Positions 41,148 through 52,143 are shown, numbered from the stretch's first letter. The stretch: DNA of 64,000 nt from Cognatundibacterium oligocarboniphilum (GCF_013377855.1 NZ_JABXYJ010000003.1:124001-188000), one strand, 5' to 3'. Notes: generated by a model not told the origin, from the sequence alone. Program-made: numbers and translations.

Positions 41148-43967
41148 ATGTTTCATATCAAATCTCTCGAACTCGTCCATTGGGATTACTGGCAGCGGAT
41201 TAAAAATATTCCGCTTGACGCCAAGATCATCACCATTGCCGGACAAAACGGCTCCGGTAAAACCACGTTGCTCGATGCGCTGCGTACCTTGTTCGGACTT
41301 GAATGCTCGATGGGGCGTTCTTACAAACACTATGCCCGCCATTCCGGACAGCAGACCGCCTGGATCAGGGCAGTGGTCGATAACAGCGCGGTCGGCCCGC
41401 AGATTTCTAATCGCCCATTCCGCATGTCCGGTCTGTACGAAGATGAAGTCACGCTGTTCTGCAAAATTGAAAAGAACGGCGGCGACTGGAAACGCCAATA
41501 CCTGATGCGCGGCGGTAAAACCGAGATTGAAGAAGTGCTGGAAGCCAGCGACTGGCTGGGTGTGGAAAGTTACCGCAAACGCTTATCTCATGCCGGTCTG
41601 TCGAACGCCATGGGCAAAGTGCTGGCACTGGAACAGGGTGAAACCGACAAGCTGTGCGAATACGCGCCGCGTCAGCTGCTCGATCTGGTATTTCAGGTAT
41701 TCGGCGACAAGGAAGTGCTGGACGCGTATGACGATGCCAAACGCCATCAGCACGATACCGAAATAGAACTGCAGCGTTTTGAAACCGAACTCGAAGCAGC
41801 CAAAACCAATCTGGAAGGTCTGCGTCTGAAGGTGGCAAACTACCACCAGTACGAAAGTCTGGGCAGGGAAAAACGCGACCTGCAGGAAGAAATCCTGCCG
41901 ACGCTGCAATACCATGAAGCACTGGAAAAAGCCGCTGCCACCAGTCAGGCACTGCGCGCCTCACGCCGCTTTCTGAAAACCCAGGACCAGGCTCTTTCGG
42001 AACGCAGGCAGCAACTTGCGCAGCAGGCGCAACTGGTGACAGAAGCCCGGGAAGCCGAAACCGCACTGGAAGCGGAAGAATTCACCCTGCGTGAAAAACT
42101 GCAGCAAATCAATGCCAAATTAAAGCCGCAGGAAAGCCTGCTCGAACAAAAAGCGCGACTGCAAAAGCTGGCCGCGGAAGTCGATGCCGATGTCGCCAAC
42201 ATTGCCGACGATCTGGAGAAAAAAGAAGCCGAACTCTCACGGTTGAAACTTGATCGCGACAGCCTGAGCCAGCGTATTGCCGCAGAGATGGATACCATCG
42301 CCGCATTGCAGGGCAAATCTTCACTGCCCGACCCGGAAAACGTCCGCCTGATGCGGCGTGCACTGAACGATGCCGGCATTGCCCACTGCATGCTGACCGA
42401 TATCGTCGAAGTCACCGATTCGCAATGGCAGGGAGCGGTCGAAGGCGTTCTGCGCGGCTATACCTCGGTGATTCTGCTCGATAAAGCCAGCGACGCCAGC
42501 GCCGCCTACCGCATCGGTGAAAAGCAGAAATATAGCCACTTCATCGTACCGGAGCGCGTCAGTGCACCGTTGGTCCGGGACAAGAGTCTGCTGTCGGTGG
42601 TGAATTTCACAGCACAGGCACCGGGCTGGCTGATTGAACAATTGCAGCGCATCGACACCGTACCTTCTGTTGAAGCCGGTATGAAATTACCCAGATCGCA
42701 GGAATGGATTACTCCCGATGCCTACCATTTTGAACGTCGCGGCGGCCGCTCTTTATTCGTCGAGGTATCGCGCTACCGCTTCGGCAACGCCGGACGTACC
42801 CAGCGCCTGGAAGCCTTGCTGAAATCGCTGCCGCGCCTGCAATCACAAGAAGACGTGCTGACCATGAATATCAGCAAACTGGCAGGTGAAATCAGCAGTT
42901 ACAAAGCGCGTCTGGCCGGCGTTGATGCCGCCAAGGAACTGAGCGCCCGTCATGCCGAATTTGAAGAAGCCAGCCGCAATATCCAACCGCTGAAACAACA
43001 GCGCATCGAAACCGGCAGCCGGCTGGGAGAGCTGGCGCCATTACTGAAAGCAGCGACTGAGCAACGCTCCGTCACGCACCTCAAATGGGAACAGGCAAAA
43101 GCCGCGATTGCCGATGCAGAATCACAATCGCGCAGCCTGGAAAAACGCCATGCAGAAGAACGCAAGGTGCAGTTTGAAACCCTGCGCACCATGCGCGATA
43201 CCTGGCATAACCTGCCGCCGCAATGGAAACGGACTTCACATCGTCAGGAACTGGTGGCTGAACATGAAAATGTGCATCAGGTCGAATTACGCATCCGCAG
43301 CCTCGCCAATAATCTGGCCCGCGACGACTGGGAAACCGATGCCACCGTGGTCGATCAATACATGCGACTCAATACGCTGCTGCAGGGTCGGCAAGCAGAA
43401 ACCGATGAACGTCGCTATCAGAATAACCGCGCCATCGAAGCCACCATCAATGCCCGCGCTGCCTACATGGACAGACTGCGCTACACCATCAAGGCCTACA
43501 GTAAAAATATTAAACAGCTCGGCGAGCTGGCGGGCATCGAGGTGCATACCGATCCGGTCAAGCTGGAAAACGACGATATACAACTGTCCCAGGCCGGCCT
43601 GCATGTGCGCTTCAAATTCGACGGCAAAGGTCCGATCGGCATGAACGACGGCGAAGCCTCCGGCGGACAGCAGGTGATGAAATCGCTGATCCTGCTGATC
43701 GGTTTATTGAAATCGGAAGACGGCTCAGGCGGCTTTGTATTCATCGACGAACCGTTCGCCCATCTGGATATCCGCAATATTCAGCTGGTCGGTGAATTTC
43801 TGAAAAACACCGATGCCCAGTACCTGATGACCACACCGCTGACGCACAATACTGATGTCTATGACCCGTCGGAACTGACGCTGATCACCAGTAAAAAGAA
43901 AAAAGACACCGAATGGGCGCAACCGATTTTTGTATTGCAGAGGAAGCAAACTAAAGAGGCCCGCTAA
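41148..43967 (+). CDS. MksB/JetC-like SMC ATPase
   Basis: A 939-residue SMC-type ATPase. The N-terminal Walker A is GQNGSGKTT (32-40). Coiled coil runs over about 210-385 and again about 560-770, with a hinge-like domain between (LPDPENVRLMRR ... DSQWQGAVEGVLRGYTSVILLDKA, then EKQKYSHFIVPERVSAPLV). The C-terminal head has signature SGGQQ (838-842), Walker B FVFIDE (863-868) and D-loop FAHLD. Arms are short, as in MksB, and much shorter than MukB. With the two upstream genes it forms a condensin that may load on or loop DNA. No JetD-like nuclease follows; the next gene is a glutathione transferase on the other strand. Confidence 0.85.
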   Translation: MFHIKSLELVHWDYWQRIKNIPLDAKIITIAGQNGSGKTTLLDALRTLFGLECSMGRSYKHYARHSGQQTAWIRAVVDNSAVGPQISNRPFRMSGLYEDEVTLFCKIEKNGGDWKRQYLMRGGKTEIEEVLEASDWLGVESYRKRLSHAGLSNAMGKVLALEQGETDKLCEYAPRQLLDLVFQVFGDKEVLDAYDDAKRHQHDTEIELQRFETELEAAKTNLEGLRLKVANYHQYESLGREKRDLQEEILPTLQYHEALEKAAATSQALRASRRFLKTQDQALSERRQQLAQQAQLVTEAREAETALEAEEFTLREKLQQINAKLKPQESLLEQKARLQKLAAEVDADVANIADDLEKKEAELSRLKLDRDSLSQRIAAEMDTIAALQGKSSLPDPENVRLMRRALNDAGIAHCMLTDIVEVTDSQWQGAVEGVLRGYTSVILLDKASDASAAYRIGEKQKYSHFIVPERVSAPLVRDKSLLSVVNFTAQAPGWLIEQLQRIDTVPSVEAGMKLPRSQEWITPDAYHFERRGGRSLFVEVSRYRFGNAGRTQRLEALLKSLPRLQSQEDVLTMNISKLAGEISSYKARLAGVDAAKELSARHAEFEEASRNIQPLKQQRIETGSRLGELAPLLKAATEQRSVTHLKWEQAKAAIADAESQSRSLEKRHAEERKVQFETLRTMRDTWHNLPPQWKRTSHRQELVAEHENVHQVELRIRSLANNLARDDWETDATVVDQYMRLNTLLQGRQAETDERRYQNNRAIEATINARAAYMDRLRYTIKAYSKNIKQLGELAGIEVHTDPVKLENDDIQLSQAGLHVRFKFDGKGPIGMNDGEASGGQQVMKSLILLIGLLKSEDGSGGFVFIDEPFAHLDIRNIQLVGEFLKNTDAQYLMTTPLTHNTDVYDPSELTLITSKKKKDTEWAQPIFVLQRKQTKEAR

Positions 43968-44044
43968 TATTCTGCATCTTTCTGCTGCGCTTATCCTGTC
44001 GTTATCGGATCAGGGTCAAGCGCAGCAAAATCTGACAAACGCTA

Positions 44045-44749
44045 TCAGTCGCACGACGGGATCACTAAGCCGCGCTGTACTGCCGGTCTTTGCAGAAATT
44101 GCTCCAGCACACGCTGTACTTCGGGAAAATCCGAAAACCCGACCAGATCACCCGCCTCGTAAAAACCCGTCAGGTTTCTGACCCACGGAAAAGTCGCGAT
44201 GTCGGCAATACTGTATTCGCTGCCGCACAGCCACTGGCGGTCGCGCAGATGCTGGTTGAGCACATTCAGCAGACGCTTTGACTCATTCACATAACGCTCC
44301 AGCGGACGTTTGTCTTCATACATCCTGCCGGCGAATTTGTGAAAGAAACCGACCTGACCAAACATGGGGCCGATGCCGCCCATCTGAAACATCAGCCACT
44401 GCAGCGCCTGATAACGCAATGCCGGATCGACCGGTAAAAACTGGCCGGATTTCTCTGCCAGATAAATCAGGATCGCGCCCGATTCAAACAATGACAGTGG
44501 TTGGTGTCCGGGGCCGTCCGGGTCAATGATGGCAGGGATTTTATTATTCGGATTCAGCGATAAAAACTCGGCAGACAACTGGTCATCCGTATTGAAATCA
44601 ATCAGATGCGCTTCATAGGGCAGACCGGTTTCCTCCAGCATGACCGAGACTTTCACACCATTCGGGGTAGGCAGAGAATACAGCTGGATGCGCTCCGGAT
44701 GGCGGGCAGGCCATTTGTTTGTGACTGGAAAAGCGGAGAGAATGCTCAT
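44045..44749 (-). CDS. glutathione transferase, YghU/Nu-class type
   Basis: A 234-residue thioredoxin-fold enzyme. IQLYSLPTPNGVKVSVMLEETGLPYEAHLIDFNT and NPNNKIPAIID are the N-terminal domain, and ESGAILIYLAEKSGQFLP is the glutathione-gamma-glutamyl site. The C-terminal helical domain has FQMGGIGPMFGQVGFFHKFA, typical of the YghU/YfcG disulfide reductase group. It may reduce disulfides or peroxides with glutathione. The ATG at 44749 has GAGG upstream; an in-frame extension is not conserved in the family. It is divergent from the MFS gene. Confidence 0.87.
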   Translation of the reverse strand: MSILSAFPVTNKWPARHPERIQLYSLPTPNGVKVSVMLEETGLPYEAHLIDFNTDDQLSAEFLSLNPNNKIPAIIDPDGPGHQPLSLFESGAILIYLAEKSGQFLPVDPALRYQALQWLMFQMGGIGPMFGQVGFFHKFAGRMYEDKRPLERYVNESKRLLNVLNQHLRDRQWLCGSEYSIADIATFPWVRNLTGFYEAGDLVGFSDFPEVQRVLEQFLQRPAVQRGLVIPSCD

Positions 44750-44901
44750 GCAACACCTCATAGAAAAAATGGTGAGGCGACGATAGCATAATTTCTGCAG
44801 GGCCGATGGCATTGCATTGATCGCCTCCCGTAACATTGCCATACAACGATGCAGCGGACTCGGTGTTATGATTTTCGCTTTCGTCGGCACCGGTATTCCT
44901 C

Positions 44902-46320
44902 ATGTCTGCCAGCACAACCATTGAAGCATCCCGTGTGAAACAATATCTGCCATGGGTGGTCGCTACGGCGCTATTCATGGAGCAGCTCGACTCCACCATT
45001 ATCAACACCGCAGTGCCTTCGATGGCAGCCAGTCTGGCCGTCAATCCGCTGAGTCTCAAAGCAGTGGTCACCAGTTATATCCTGAGTCTGGCAGTCGGCA
45101 TTCCGGTCAGCGGCTGGATTGCCGACCGCTTCGGCACCCGGCGCGTGTTCAGCATCGCGGTGGCTGTCTTTACGCTGTCATCCGTCATGTGTGGACTATC
45201 CATCAACTTATCGATGCTGGTGGTCGCACGCATCCTGCAAGGGCTGGGGGCTGCGATGATGATGCCGGTCGGACGCCTGACCATTGTCAGGACATTTCCG
45301 AAGTCCGAATTGCTGGCTGCCATGAATTTCGTGATTATTCCTGCGCTGATCGGCCCCTTGTTAGGGCCGACGGTGGGTGGGCTGATCGTCCACTGGGTGT
45401 CATGGCGGGCGATTTTTTTCATCAATGTGCCGGTCGGCCTGATTGCCCAATACCTGATTCACCGGCATATGCCGGACTACCATGGCGACCAGCCGCGGCC
45501 ACTCGATCTGCGCGGTCTGGTGCTGTTCGGCAGCGGTGCCGCGTTGCTGTCCTGGCTGCTGGAAATTTTTGACGAACACACGATTTCGCTGCAGCTGACG
45601 GCGATACTGTTTCTGCTGGCTTTTCTGCTACTCGGCGGCTACGTACTGCATTCACAGCGCACCAGTTTTCCGCTACTGAATCTGAACCTGTTTCGGGTGC
45701 GCACTTTCCGTGTCAGCGTGGTCGGCGGCTTCGTCACCCGGCTTGGTATGGGCGGTATGCCCTTCCTGCTGCCGCTGTTGTATCAGCTGGGACTCGGCCT
45801 GCCCGCATGGCAGTCCGGCATGCTGATGATGCCCTCGGCAGCAGCGGCCATGGGCATGAAGCTGATTGCAGCCAGAGTGTTGCAGCGCTTCGGCTACAAG
45901 CAGGTGTTGATTATTAATACCCTGATGATCGGCCTGACGATTTTCACTTTTTCCCTGATTACACCGGCTACGCCGGTATATCTGATCGTGGCGCTCGGAC
46001 TTGCCCAGGGTTTATTCAATTCTCTGCAGTTCACCAGTATGAATTCAATGGCCTATGCCGATATCCCGCCAGCGGATTCCAGCATGGCCAGCACCATCGC
46101 CAGCACCCTGCAACAGATGTCGATGAGCTTTGGCCTGGCCTGCGGCTCACTGGTCACCGCCTGGTTTTTGAGCGGTCTGCCGCAATCGGATCAACTGGCA
46201 GTGACCTCGGCACTGCATCATGCGTTTCTGACGCTCGGCGTCATGACGCTGATTTCTTCTCTCAGTTTCTGGAGCCTGAAATCGAAAGACGGTGAAAGCG
46301 TTTCCAAAGGTACGCAATAA
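44902..46320 (+). CDS. MFS exporter, DHA2 (14-helix) family
   Basis: A 472-residue drug/proton antiporter with about 14 membrane segments. Motif A is present (GWIADRFGTRR) and motif C-like GPLLGPTVGGLIVHWVSWRAIFFINVPVGL identifies the DHA2 (EmrB/QacA/HsrA-like) family, and ALFMEQLDSTIINTAVPSMA contains the typical Asp in helix 1. Substrates are unknown. It ends before a bidirectional terminator. The divergent glutathione transferase is about 150 bases away and may share regulation. Confidence 0.9.
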   Translation: MSASTTIEASRVKQYLPWVVATALFMEQLDSTIINTAVPSMAASLAVNPLSLKAVVTSYILSLAVGIPVSGWIADRFGTRRVFSIAVAVFTLSSVMCGLSINLSMLVVARILQGLGAAMMMPVGRLTIVRTFPKSELLAAMNFVIIPALIGPLLGPTVGGLIVHWVSWRAIFFINVPVGLIAQYLIHRHMPDYHGDQPRPLDLRGLVLFGSGAALLSWLLEIFDEHTISLQLTAILFLLAFLLLGGYVLHSQRTSFPLLNLNLFRVRTFRVSVVGGFVTRLGMGGMPFLLPLLYQLGLGLPAWQSGMLMMPSAAAAMGMKLIAARVLQRFGYKQVLIINTLMIGLTIFTFSLITPATPVYLIVALGLAQGLFNSLQFTSMNSMAYADIPPADSSMASTIASTLQQMSMSFGLACGSLVTAWFLSGLPQSDQLAVTSALHHAFLTLGVMTLISSLSFWSLKSKDGESVSKGTQ

Positions 46321-46408
46321 ATCCATCGTTATCTCATTAGTGCGTCATTCACCAGAAAAGAATTTAGATACCATGGACAGATGATTGCTGAGACAGCACA
46401 GTCAAACT

Positions 46409-46433
46409 AAAAAGGAGCCGTGCGGCTCCTTTT
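46409..46433. terminator. bidirectional intrinsic terminator
   Basis: AAAAAGGAGCC and GGCTCCTTTT pair around GTGC. It lies between the MFS gene and the convergent DksA-like gene and can stop both. Confidence 0.9.
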
Positions 46434-46462
46434 ATTTGTTCCTGCTGAATTCCGGCGCAGTC

Positions 46463-46840
46463 TCACATGCTGTTGTGCGTATGGATATGCAGGCGCTGCT
46501 GCTCTGCCTCCATTTTTTCCTGACAAGCGATGCAGCGTTCTGCGGTCGGCTCGGCCTCGAGGCGGGCAAAGGGAATCAGCACTCCGCATTCCTGGCAAAT
46601 ATCGGCAATGTTTTCCGCCAGACGCGCCTGTGCTCTCTGCAGCGCCTGCCATTCCTCATGCTGATGCAGATATTGCGCCATCGTGTCATGGCTGATGACA
46701 TCATTGGTCACGGAGTCACCTTCGCCGGCACCGGCGTCCAGCTTGCCCGGATTATGGTGGCGCAAGTCCTCCTCAATCTGCTGCTTCATCTGCTCCAGCC
46801 GTTTTTTCAGATTTTCCTGCTGTGCATTGCTGAGACTCAT
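46463..46840 (-). CDS. DksA/TraR-family C4 zinc-finger protein
   Basis: A 125-residue protein with an N-terminal coiled coil (AQQENLKKRLEQMKQQIEEDL) and a C-terminal four-cysteine zinc finger (CQECG ... ERCIACQEKME). It may bind RNA polymerase in the secondary channel as DksA does, but the acidic tip residues that act in DksA cannot be confirmed here. It is shorter than DksA (about 150 residues), so a regulator of the TraR/YbiI type is more likely. AAGGAG lies upstream. It is monocistronic. Confidence 0.85.
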   Translation of the reverse strand: MSLSNAQQENLKKRLEQMKQQIEEDLRHHNPGKLDAGAGEGDSVTNDVISHDTMAQYLHQHEEWQALQRAQARLAENIADICQECGVLIPFARLEAEPTAERCIACQEKMEAEQQRLHIHTHNSM

Positions 46841-47173
46841 ATCGGCTCCTTAAAATGAAGATCACAGATCCAGATTACTCCGCCAACCCGGATGAACTTT
46901 GATTCACCGCAATCTCGCTGCTGGATGGTTGATTCAGAAAAAAACTGTACAGGACAGCTGCCTACCGATTGTGCATCAGTATATCCCGATGCTATTTTTA
47001 AATTCAAATCCTGTTTTACGGGTTAATCATACTGAGGTAAAACAGGCGGCCGAGCTCGCCATGACAAGTTATGACAGAAATCTGAAATAAGCCTGAATGA
47101 GAAAAAACCGCATGCTGTTGTCATGCGGCTTTTTTGTTTTTCCAGCCCATACCGACGATATCGGCAAAACCGC
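46841..47173. other. gap with an inverted repeat before the peptide transporter end
   Basis: No gene is convincing; a 63-codon frame at 46899-47090 has no homology signal. A 10-base inverted repeat (CCTGTTTTAC at 47010-47019 and GTAAAACAGG at 47037-47046) could fold with a 17-base loop, and a separate terminator follows at 47102-47139. Confidence 0.5.
47102..47139. terminator. bidirectional intrinsic terminator
   Basis: CCGCATG and CATGCGG pair around CTGTTGT, with A-runs before and T-runs after. It ends the peptide transporter gene that comes from the right on the minus strand, and any transcript from the left. Confidence 0.85.
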
Positions 47174-48730
47174 TCAGGATGTGCGATAGTTATTCTGCAT
47201 CTTGTAACTTCTGGCATACAGCGCAAACAGCAAGGCTGCCAGCAGCGCAAATCCGGCAAAAAAGAACATCTGGAATGCCGTCACACTGATACCGGTTGTT
47301 TTAATCTGTGCCGTGACGGCGTCGCTCTTGACGCTGGAATTCGCCAGCAACACCCACAGATTACCGATCGTCACCGACAGATTCCAGAAGCTCATGATCA
47401 CGCCCTTCATCGCCAGCGGCGCCTGGCTGTATGCAAATTCCAGCCCGGTTGCCGATACCAGCACTTCACCAAAAGTCAGCAAGGCATAAGGCAGAATCTG
47501 CCAGGTAATCGTCAGCGCATCACCATGATCAATCGCCAGCTGCATGAAGCCGACGACAATCCATGCCAGTCCGGAAAAGGCGATTCCCAGTCCCATCCGG
47601 CGCAACGCGGTCAGCTCAATCCCGATCCGTTTCAGCAAGGGAAACAACACCAGATTATTAAACGGAATCAACAGCATCACCAGCATCGGATTCAGCGCCT
47701 GCATCTGAGCTGACTGAAACCAGGAAGGTTTCGTCATCAAATCCGCCTGCAATACCCAGGTCGATGCTTTCTGATCAAACAGCGACCAGAAAGGCGTCAC
47801 CAGCGCAAACACCACCAGTACCCGCAACACGGCACGCACGCCGTCCACCGCCTCATCCGGATGTGCGCTGCGGGCGCGCTCCAGCTGCATCCACGATCCC
47901 ATGCCGCCGCAACCCAGCACCATCACCAGCGCCAGACACAGTGCCGCCACGATACCGATTTGCGGAATCAGGAACAGGCTTCCACCTGCTAACACCAGAC
48001 CCAGCACGGCTACATAAAAGCCGTTTCTGTCCTGCCCCGGCGTCGCGCTGCTGAGCGCCGTACGAACGACATTCAGGAAAGAATGCGGATCTTTCGGTGC
48101 CAGCGGCACATAAACATATCTGACGCGGCCAGACCAGAACACAATCGTTGCGATCAGCATCAGCAGACCCGGAATACCGAAAGCGACACTGGCGCCAAAC
48201 TGCTTCAGGAAAACCGGCATCAGCAAGGACGCGAAAAAGGAACCGAAATTGATGATCCAGTAAAAACCGTCAAACACTTTCTGCGCCAGACTGCGGTTAC
48301 TCTGGTCAAACTGGTCGCCGACAAAAGATGCTACCAGCGGCTTGATGCCGCCGGAACCCAATGCAATCAAAAATAAACCGGTAAAAAAACCATTACGGCT
48401 ATTCTCAAAAATCGCGAGACAGGCATGACCCGCGCAGTAGACCAGACTCAGCCAGAACACGGTATTGTATTTACCGAAAAAACGGTCGGCGATCCAGCCG
48501 CCCAGCAAAGGAAAGAAATACACGCCAATCACAAAAGTATGGAAAATCTCTTTCGCCATGCCTGCACGCAGTTGCTCAGGCATAGACAGCAACAGACTGG
48601 TAATCAGGAACGGTGTCAGGATATTGCGCATCCCGTAAAAGCTGAAACGTTCGCAGCCTTCGTTGGCAATGATGTACGGAATCTGCCGTGGCATCTTCGC
48701 CTGTGCTGGCTGTCCGGCTTCTTGAGTCAT
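47174..48730 (-). CDS. POT/PTR-family di- and tripeptide:proton symporter
   Basis: A 518-residue inner-membrane peptide importer. Helix 1 has NEGCERFSFYGMR, the ExxER motif of the POT family, followed by GGWIADRFFGKYNTVF, and the helix 5 region reads GSFFASLLMPVF. About 14 membrane segments are expected, as in DtpA. It imports small peptides with protons. The ATG at 48730 has GGAGAG upstream. It is not linked to the RND genes that follow on the same strand. Confidence 0.9.
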   Translation of the reverse strand: MTQEAGQPAQAKMPRQIPYIIANEGCERFSFYGMRNILTPFLITSLLLSMPEQLRAGMAKEIFHTFVIGVYFFPLLGGWIADRFFGKYNTVFWLSLVYCAGHACLAIFENSRNGFFTGLFLIALGSGGIKPLVASFVGDQFDQSNRSLAQKVFDGFYWIINFGSFFASLLMPVFLKQFGASVAFGIPGLLMLIATIVFWSGRVRYVYVPLAPKDPHSFLNVVRTALSSATPGQDRNGFYVAVLGLVLAGGSLFLIPQIGIVAALCLALVMVLGCGGMGSWMQLERARSAHPDEAVDGVRAVLRVLVVFALVTPFWSLFDQKASTWVLQADLMTKPSWFQSAQMQALNPMLVMLLIPFNNLVLFPLLKRIGIELTALRRMGLGIAFSGLAWIVVGFMQLAIDHGDALTITWQILPYALLTFGEVLVSATGLEFAYSQAPLAMKGVIMSFWNLSVTIGNLWVLLANSSVKSDAVTAQIKTTGISVTAFQMFFFAGFALLAALLFALYARSYKMQNNYRTS

Positions 48731-48948
48731 GAGTCTCTCCAGTTCAATTGTTGTTGTGATTAAAATGAATAAACGGCCCGGATAAAGGCCGTTATGAATG
48801 GAAATCATCGTTTGTAACGGTTTGTCACAGAACGCTCATCGCAGTATCCTGATTTGAAACCGGCAAGTCAAGCATACCCCGTCCACCGTTTGTTGCAGCG
48901 ACTCTCCGGCCGGTTTCTGGCATCTGCCGGAGAACGCTGGCGCAGGCA

Positions 48949-51900
48949 TCAGCGGCGTTTTGAGCGCAGCCAACCAGCGAAACGGAAGGGCAGGCGGAAC
49001 AGGAAGCGAATCAACAATAAAGTAAGTATCGCCTCTGCGAACGTCAACACAAATGCAATCACCGTATTCCAGCGGGCGTCACGCCGGTGGAATTTGGCCT
49101 TCATCCTGTCATAGTTGATTTCTATGCTGTCGTAGAAAGTCGGTACCACCAGCAGCGTCAGCAAAGTTGACGTCACCGTTCCGCCAATGATGGCAATAGC
49201 CAGCGGGCGATAAAACTCACCGCCCTCACCCAAGCCGATCGCCACCGGCAACATACCGGCGATCAGTGCAAACGTAGTCATCAAGATAGGACGCAGGCGC
49301 TTGCGACCTGCATACATCAGCGCATCCTCCCGGTCAAAGCCTTCGCGTTCGCGTTCACGGGCGCAGTCAAGCAGCAGGATCGCATTCTTGGCGACCAGCC
49401 CCATGAGCATAATGATGCCGATAAAACTCATCAGATTCAGCGTGCCATGTGTCAGTAACAGCGCCAGCACCACACCGATCAGACTCAGCGGCAACGACAA
49501 CATGACGGCCACCGGTGCCGTGAATGAGCCGAACTGCATGACCAGAATCAGATACATCAGCCCGATTCCCATCACCAATGCAATCGCCATTTCCGAAAAC
49601 AGCTCTTTCTGCGAACGTGCAGCACCACCGAGTTCCAGTGCATAACCGGTCGGGAAATTGATCGACTTCGCCAGCGCCAACGCATCGGAAGTGACTTCAC
49701 CGGAAGATCGTCCCTGCGCATTGGCAGACACCGCAATCATGCGCTTGCCATCAAAGTGCTGAATCTGTGACGGCCCTTTGCCCATCGTGATTCTGGCGAT
49801 CTGTTCCAACGGCACCATTTTATCGCTGCCGGTCACCGAAATCGGCAGACGTTCGATGTTTTCCAGATTGACCCGATCTTCCGGCTGCAAGCGAACCGCT
49901 ACATCACGGGCTTCGCCGGTCGGATCTACCCAGTCACCCACTTCAACACCGGCGAATGCCACCCGCAACGCCTGCGCCGCATCATTGACGGAAATGCCGA
50001 GTGAATTCGCCAAACCCCGGTCCATCTCGATCTGGAGTTCATCTTTCGGCTCCTGTTCCGACAAGCCGACATCGACTGCACCCGGGACTTTCCTGAGTTT
50101 TTCCATGAAATCATTGGCGATCTCCAGCAGCTTGCGGGCATCCGGCCCGGAGAACTGAATCTGCACCGGCTTGCCGCCACCATTATTCAGATCGTCCTGC
50201 ACCACATATTCGGCACCGATGATTTGCGCCACCAGTTGTCGTAGTTCGACCGCAATTTCTGCCGCAGAACGCTTGCGCTCGGTACTCTTGCCGATATCCA
50301 CGTACACCCTACCACCACTCAGGTTAACGGTGCTGTTGGTTGCCTTGGTTTCGGATATGGTACGCGCCAGTTCTGCCGCTTTCTCGACTTTCAGCCGCGA
50401 ATATTCGAGACTGGAACTCGATGGCGTACGGACATTCACCAACAGAGAGCCGTTATCCGCCGCCGGTAAAAAACTCGAACCGCCCAGCGTTGCGTGTAAA
50501 ACGAGCGCACCGACAAAAGACGCACCGGCAATCACTGCCATCCAGACCCGGTGATGCAGCGCCCACGCAATCACGTGACCATAGCGGTCGGATTGATGAT
50601 CAAACCAGGTATTGAATTTTGCCAGCCAACGGCTGATACCTTTTTTCGGCTGCTCATGATGACCCGGCGGATCGCCCCAATAGGCCGACAACATCGGGTC
50701 CAGTGTGAAGGAGATGAACAAACTCACCAGCACCGAGCTGGCGACTGTCAATGCAAACGGACGGAACCATTCCCCCGAAATACCAGGCATGAATGCCACC
50801 GGAATAAACACAGCAATAATCGAAAACGTGGTAGCCGCCACTGCCAGACCGATTTCCCTGGTGCCATTGCTCGCAGCCGTTTTACGGTCAACGCCCATTT
50901 CCATGTGACGGACAATATTCTCACGTACCACGATCGCATCATCAATCAGCACACCGATGGCCAGCGACAGGCCGAGCAGCGTCATGAAATTCAGTGTAAA
51001 ACCGGATAACCAGATTGCGATAAAAGCAGCCACCACCGAAGTCGGCAGGCTCAGCGCCGTAATCAGGGTCGAGCGCCACGAGTTCAGGAACACATACACC
51101 ACAAAAATCGTCAGCACCGCACCGAAAATCAAAGATTCGATGACGTTATCCAGGCTGCTCTCCGCATCTTTTCCGCCATCCTGGGTGATTTCCATGGTCG
51201 TGCCGGCCGGCAGCGTTTTATTAATTTCCGCCACCATCGTGCGCACCCGGTTTGCCACCGAAACCGTGCTGGCATCGCGTGAACGGGTAATGGAAATCCC
51301 GACGTTCGGATGGCCGTTGCGCATACTGAAACCGCTGATTTCAGCAAAACCATCTGCCGTATCCGCGACCTGTGCAAGGCGGATCACTTCATTGCCGCGC
51401 CGCTTGATGACGATGGCCTTGAATTCTTCCGGCGACTCAATCCGTCCGATCAGACGAATGCTTTGTTCATTCAGCGGGCCTTTGACCTTGCCAACCGGCG
51501 CCGTGGTGTTCTGGTTTTTCAGCGCAGTCACCACCTCTGCCACAGAAACATTGTATTCACGCAGCTTCTGCGCACTCAGCAGCACACTGAGTTCCCGTTT
51601 CAGTGAACCGTTCACACTCACGGTCGCCACCCCATCGATGTTACGGAATTTATCCGAAAATTCATCTTCAGCTTTGCGCGAAATTTCAGCATGCGTCAGC
51701 GTGCTGGAAGATAGCGCAATCTGCATGATCGGTTGTGCCGACGGGTCTACCCGCTGCAGCACCGGTTCGCGCATTTCCACCGGTAATTTATAGCGGACAG
51801 CAGCAATCGCATTCCTGACCTCATCCGAGGCCTCAACCATATTTTTGTTGAAATTAAAAAAAATGACGATACTGGCACTGCCCTCATAAGCCGTGGAACT

Positions 51901-52140
51901 GAGTTTATCCACACCGGAAATGCTTTGCAGGGATTTCTCGATGCGGTTGATAATTTCCCGTTCCACGGTTTCCGGCGACGCTCCCGGATATGGCACGCTG
52001 ACGACCAGCAAAGGCTGATCGACATCGGGAATCTGATTCACCTTGAGTTTTTTAAGCGCCAGCAAACCCAGAGCCATGAGCGCTATGATAATCACGATCA
52101 TCGCAATCGGACGCTTGATACTGAAATCGGAAAGGAACAT
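48949..52140 (-). CDS. RND efflux pump, inner-membrane permease
   Basis: A 1063-residue resistance-nodulation-division transporter of the HAE1 group: [26 protein letters not shown] at the start, two large periplasmic loops, and the proton-relay Asp-Asp pair in [13 protein letters not shown], with [14 protein letters not shown] [12 protein letters not shown] in the second half. It expels drugs, dyes or other hydrophobic compounds with proton energy. It follows the adaptor gene by four bases on the same strand. No TolC-like outer-membrane gene is adjacent, so a shared one must exist. The C-terminus is basic. Confidence 0.93.
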   Translation of the reverse strand: MFLSDFSIKRPIAMIVIIIALMALGLLALKKLKVNQIPDVDQPLLVVSVPYPGASPETVEREIINRIEKSLQSISGVDKLSSTAYEGSASIVIFFNFNKNMVEASDEVRNAIAAVRYKLPVEMREPVLQRVDPSAQPIMQIALSSSTLTHAEISRKAEDEFSDKFRNIDGVATVSVNGSLKRELSVLLSAQKLREYNVSVAEVVTALKNQNTTAPVGKVKGPLNEQSIRLIGRIESPEEFKAIVIKRRGNEVIRLAQVADTADGFAEISGFSMRNGHPNVGISITRSRDASTVSVANRVRTMVAEINKTLPAGTTMEITQDGGKDAESSLDNVIESLIFGAVLTIFVVYVFLNSWRSTLITALSLPTSVVAAFIAIWLSGFTLNFMTLLGLSLAIGVLIDDAIVVRENIVRHMEMGVDRKTAASNGTREIGLAVAATTFSIIAVFIPVAFMPGISGEWFRPFALTVASSVLVSLFISFTLDPMLSAYWGDPPGHHEQPKKGISRWLAKFNTWFDHQSDRYGHVIAWALHHRVWMAVIAGASFVGALVLHATLGGSSFLPAADNGSLLVNVRTPSSSSLEYSRLKVEKAAELARTISETKATNSTVNLSGGRVYVDIGKSTERKRSAAEIAVELRQLVAQIIGAEYVVQDDLNNGGGKPVQIQFSGPDARKLLEIANDFMEKLRKVPGAVDVGLSEQEPKDELQIEMDRGLANSLGISVNDAAQALRVAFAGVEVGDWVDPTGEARDVAVRLQPEDRVNLENIERLPISVTGSDKMVPLEQIARITMGKGPSQIQHFDGKRMIAVSANAQGRSSGEVTSDALALAKSINFPTGYALELGGAARSQKELFSEMAIALVMGIGLMYLILVMQFGSFTAPVAVMLSLPLSLIGVVLALLLTHGTLNLMSFIGIIMLMGLVAKNAILLLDCAREREREGFDREDALMYAGRKRLRPILMTTFALIAGMLPVAIGLGEGGEFYRPLAIAIIGGTVTSTLLTLLVVPTFYDSIEINYDRMKAKFHRRDARWNTVIAFVLTFAEAILTLLLIRFLFRLPFRFAGWLRSKRR

Positions 52141-52143
52141 AGT

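Noticed and set aside
39071..43967. Full Wadjet (JetABCD) defence system
   Set aside because: The fourth gene, the JetD nuclease, is not present downstream or upstream, so the label cannot be used.
46899..47090. 63-codon frame between the DksA-like and POT genes
   Set aside because: No ribosome-binding site or family-like sequence; it runs through an inverted repeat.
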